A DNA stretch of 64,000 bases. Source: Fibrobacteria bacterium (GTDB lineage: Bacteria; Fibrobacterota; Fibrobacteria; UBA11236). The stretch is taken from assembly GCA_025360005.1 (NCBI GenBank), contig JANYDA010000030.1, positions 62,001 through 126,000 of the forward strand, written 5' to 3'. Under the pieces are notes generated by a model. It ran no database searches. It was not told where the DNA came from and was given only the letters and a program-made list of their open reading frames with translations. Positions 62,642-64,000 of this stretch are shown here, piece after piece. Both the position numbers and the translations under genes were made by a program. Position 1 is the stretch's first letter; each line of letters begins with the position of its first letter.

Positions 62642-64000
62642 TCAATCGAGGTATACGGGAGCAGTCAATGCAAAGCGGTTCTCGGAGGTTTTCGCCTCGG
62701 CCCGGAGATAGGTGGTACCAGCCGGGATTTCCGCTGCAAGGGAAAAATCCAACGTGAATTTGTCATTCCAGGCCCATTCCTTTGCGACTCTTTCCCGGCT
62801 TTCACCCCGCCGCCCCGCGTACACGGTGGCCTGTGCGAAGCCGCCATACTCGGGAATGCTCCTGCCTAGGATTTCGATCTTATCGTCGCGGGCTTCCACA
62901 TTCAAAAATGGCCCGTCTGTTACGTTCAAACGTCCTGAGGCCAATCCAGCTTGAATGCCCGCAATTGTCTTCTGGGGAGAAAAAACCAGGGTACGCACAT
63001 GGCCGAACACGTGGTTTCGGTTCTGATAGAGGGAGAACAGAGGGGTTTTCACCCCAATGTTGCGGTTCAAGTCCCCATGGGCGTCATTTGCTCCGATTGG
63101 TGAGACGCGTTTGCCCTTCAGTAGCTCTTGGATCCAGAATTCCCGGCCCTCCGAATAATCCTTGCCTCGGCTTCCATTCCAGAACTGCAGCCCATCCACA
63201 CCGCGTCCGCTTGCGGAGGATTGTAGATCCTTTGCATGCCACATCCCGCGCCGGAAAATGAGCCTTTCCAAAGCGCCCACCCGCGAGCGAGGATGCGCAG
63301 CAAAACAGGGCGTCCTTTCCAGTCGTTCCAGAACCTCCTTCACCGTGAGATCCGGTTTGTTATTCAACCAGCGCCTTCCGCCATCTCCCAAACCCGGAAG
63401 GAATTCGGGATGCCCAGCCACCAGCAAATGCACATTCTCACCCAGGTGATTGCCGCAAGAAACCTCTTCGCCCGGAATCAAAACCGGGGCGTCGATTCCA
63501 CCTGAAATATTGAGGGCCAGCGCCTCTTGCCGGTAAGCCCGGAAATTCTCATCAGGATCGATCCGTTGCATGTAACGCCGTTTGTCGTAATAAAAATCAT
63601 AGGAATGGTCAGTGCAGACCACATACCCCATTCCCAAGGCTTTACCCGCTTCTTGCAATACCGCCAAAGGAGCGCCAAATTCAACGGGGTCGTTGGAATA
63701 ATCCGAATGGCAGTGTAGCTCCCCTCCTTGCCATCCGGGCGGGTAGGGAAGGGGATTTGCCAGGAGGTGTAGCCTAAGTGGAGAGGACTGGATCCCGGGA
63801 AAATTGGCGTTCAAAAAATCACGCCGCCTACCATCAGAGGCTTCAACGGAGATTTTCCCGTTGATGGAAAGGATTCCATTCAGCCCGGAAAAATCGATTG
63901 CAAGCGGGATGAATCGTAGGTTGTCGCTTACCGATAACTCAAGAGGAATCTGAACTTTACGGGATTCTCCGTCGCTCTGGATGAGGACTTCAATGGACAG
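62642..64000 (-). CDS. PHP-domain metal-dependent phosphoesterase-like protein (5' end outside window)
   Basis: The frame stays open to the right edge of the window, so at least 452 residues exist; an internal TTG at 63814 is not the true start. The visible N-terminal ~70 residues look like a beta-sandwich ('KVQIPLELSVSDNLRFIPLA'). The PHP core follows with metal ligands 'GELHCHSDYSND', 'CTDHSYDFYYD', 'GEEVSCGNH', 'CFAAHPRSRVGA' and 'GANDAHGDLN'. PHP enzymes hydrolyse phosphate esters. The C-terminal ~80 residues are again beta-rich. Substrate unknown. Confidence 0.82.
   Translation of the reverse strand: MSIEVLIQSDGESRKVQIPLELSVSDNLRFIPLAIDFSGLNGILSINGKISVEASDGRRRDFLNANFPGIQSSPLRLHLLANPLPYPPGWQGGELHCHSDYSNDPVEFGAPLAVLQEAGKALGMGYVVCTDHSYDFYYDKRRYMQRIDPDENFRAYRQEALALNISGGIDAPVLIPGEEVSCGNHLGENVHLLVAGHPEFLPGLGDGGRRWLNNKPDLTVKEVLERLERTPCFAAHPRSRVGALERLIFRRGMWHAKDLQSSASGRGVDGLQFWNGSRGKDYSEGREFWIQELLKGKRVSPIGANDAHGDLNRNIGVKTPLFSLYQNRNHVFGHVRTLVFSPQKTIAGIQAGLASGRLNVTDGPFLNVEARDDKIEILGRSIPEYGGFAQATVYAGRRGESRERVAKEWAWNDKFTLDFSLAAEIPAGTTYLRAEAKTSENRFALTAPVYLD

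Overview
The window is a 64 kb piece of a bacterial chromosome with high GC content. Genes are densely packed, often with 1-17 bp overlaps, and there is no sign of an integrated phage or an intact insertion sequence. The mix of PorV/PorQ-type outer-membrane proteins, very large secreted proteins with carboxypeptidase-regulatory-like repeats and a FlgD-like C-terminal domain, a GldA/F/G-like ABC cassette, SpoVG homologues and a flagellin points to the FCB group. A flagellated Fibrobacterota-like lineage is my best guess; this is an inference from gene content, not a phylogeny.

Layout. (1) 1-8.3 kb: envelope genes, namely a giant repeat protein cut by the window edge, two PorV-like barrels and a surface lipoprotein with EF-hand/dockerin-like loops. 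(2) 8.4-17.7 kb, minus strand: RsmC/RlmG-type methyltransferase, RsuA, RsmG, an ACT-GlnE fusion, GlnA and Dcd; glnA and glnE are separated by a set of hairpins ending in an intrinsic terminator. (3) 17.8-23.5 kb: a four-gene operon of exported proteins (TPR protein, unknown, FecR-domain protein, large outer-membrane barrel). (4) 23.5-38.2 kb: metabolism and turnover (FAD oxidase, M20 and M3 peptidases, RF3, a 624-aa protein I cannot place, TPR protein, pseudo-receiver, Xaa-Pro peptidase, LeuC/LeuD, TlpA-like lipoprotein). (5) 38.2-49.9 kb: motility and regulation: PilB, PilT, PilC, a PilS-like kinase, a STAS protein, FlgM, two SpoVG paralogues, ComM, flagellin and tmRNA. (6) 50-56 kb: desaturase, a possible small RNA, and a Gld-like ABC cassette with a DUF4340 protein. 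(7) 56-64 kb: lipoate ligase, E3, E2, E1beta and E1alpha of a 2-oxoacid (pyruvate) dehydrogenase, a flavin-reductase-like protein and a PHP-domain protein cut by the right edge.

How parts fit together. GlnE is expected to adenylylate the GlnA encoded just upstream, whose target tyrosine is present. FlgM and flagellin each sit behind sigma-28-like promoters, which fits FlgM holding back a FliA-type sigma factor. PilB/PilT/PilC are type IV pilus motors and platform. LplA can lipoylate the E2 encoded a few genes away. The most unusual signal is in the 302-bp gap before the first spoVG: six TTCAC pentamers spaced exactly 10 bp apart, followed 73 bp later by a consensus sigma-54 promoter, which looks like an enhancer-driven control region for a SpoVG regulator.
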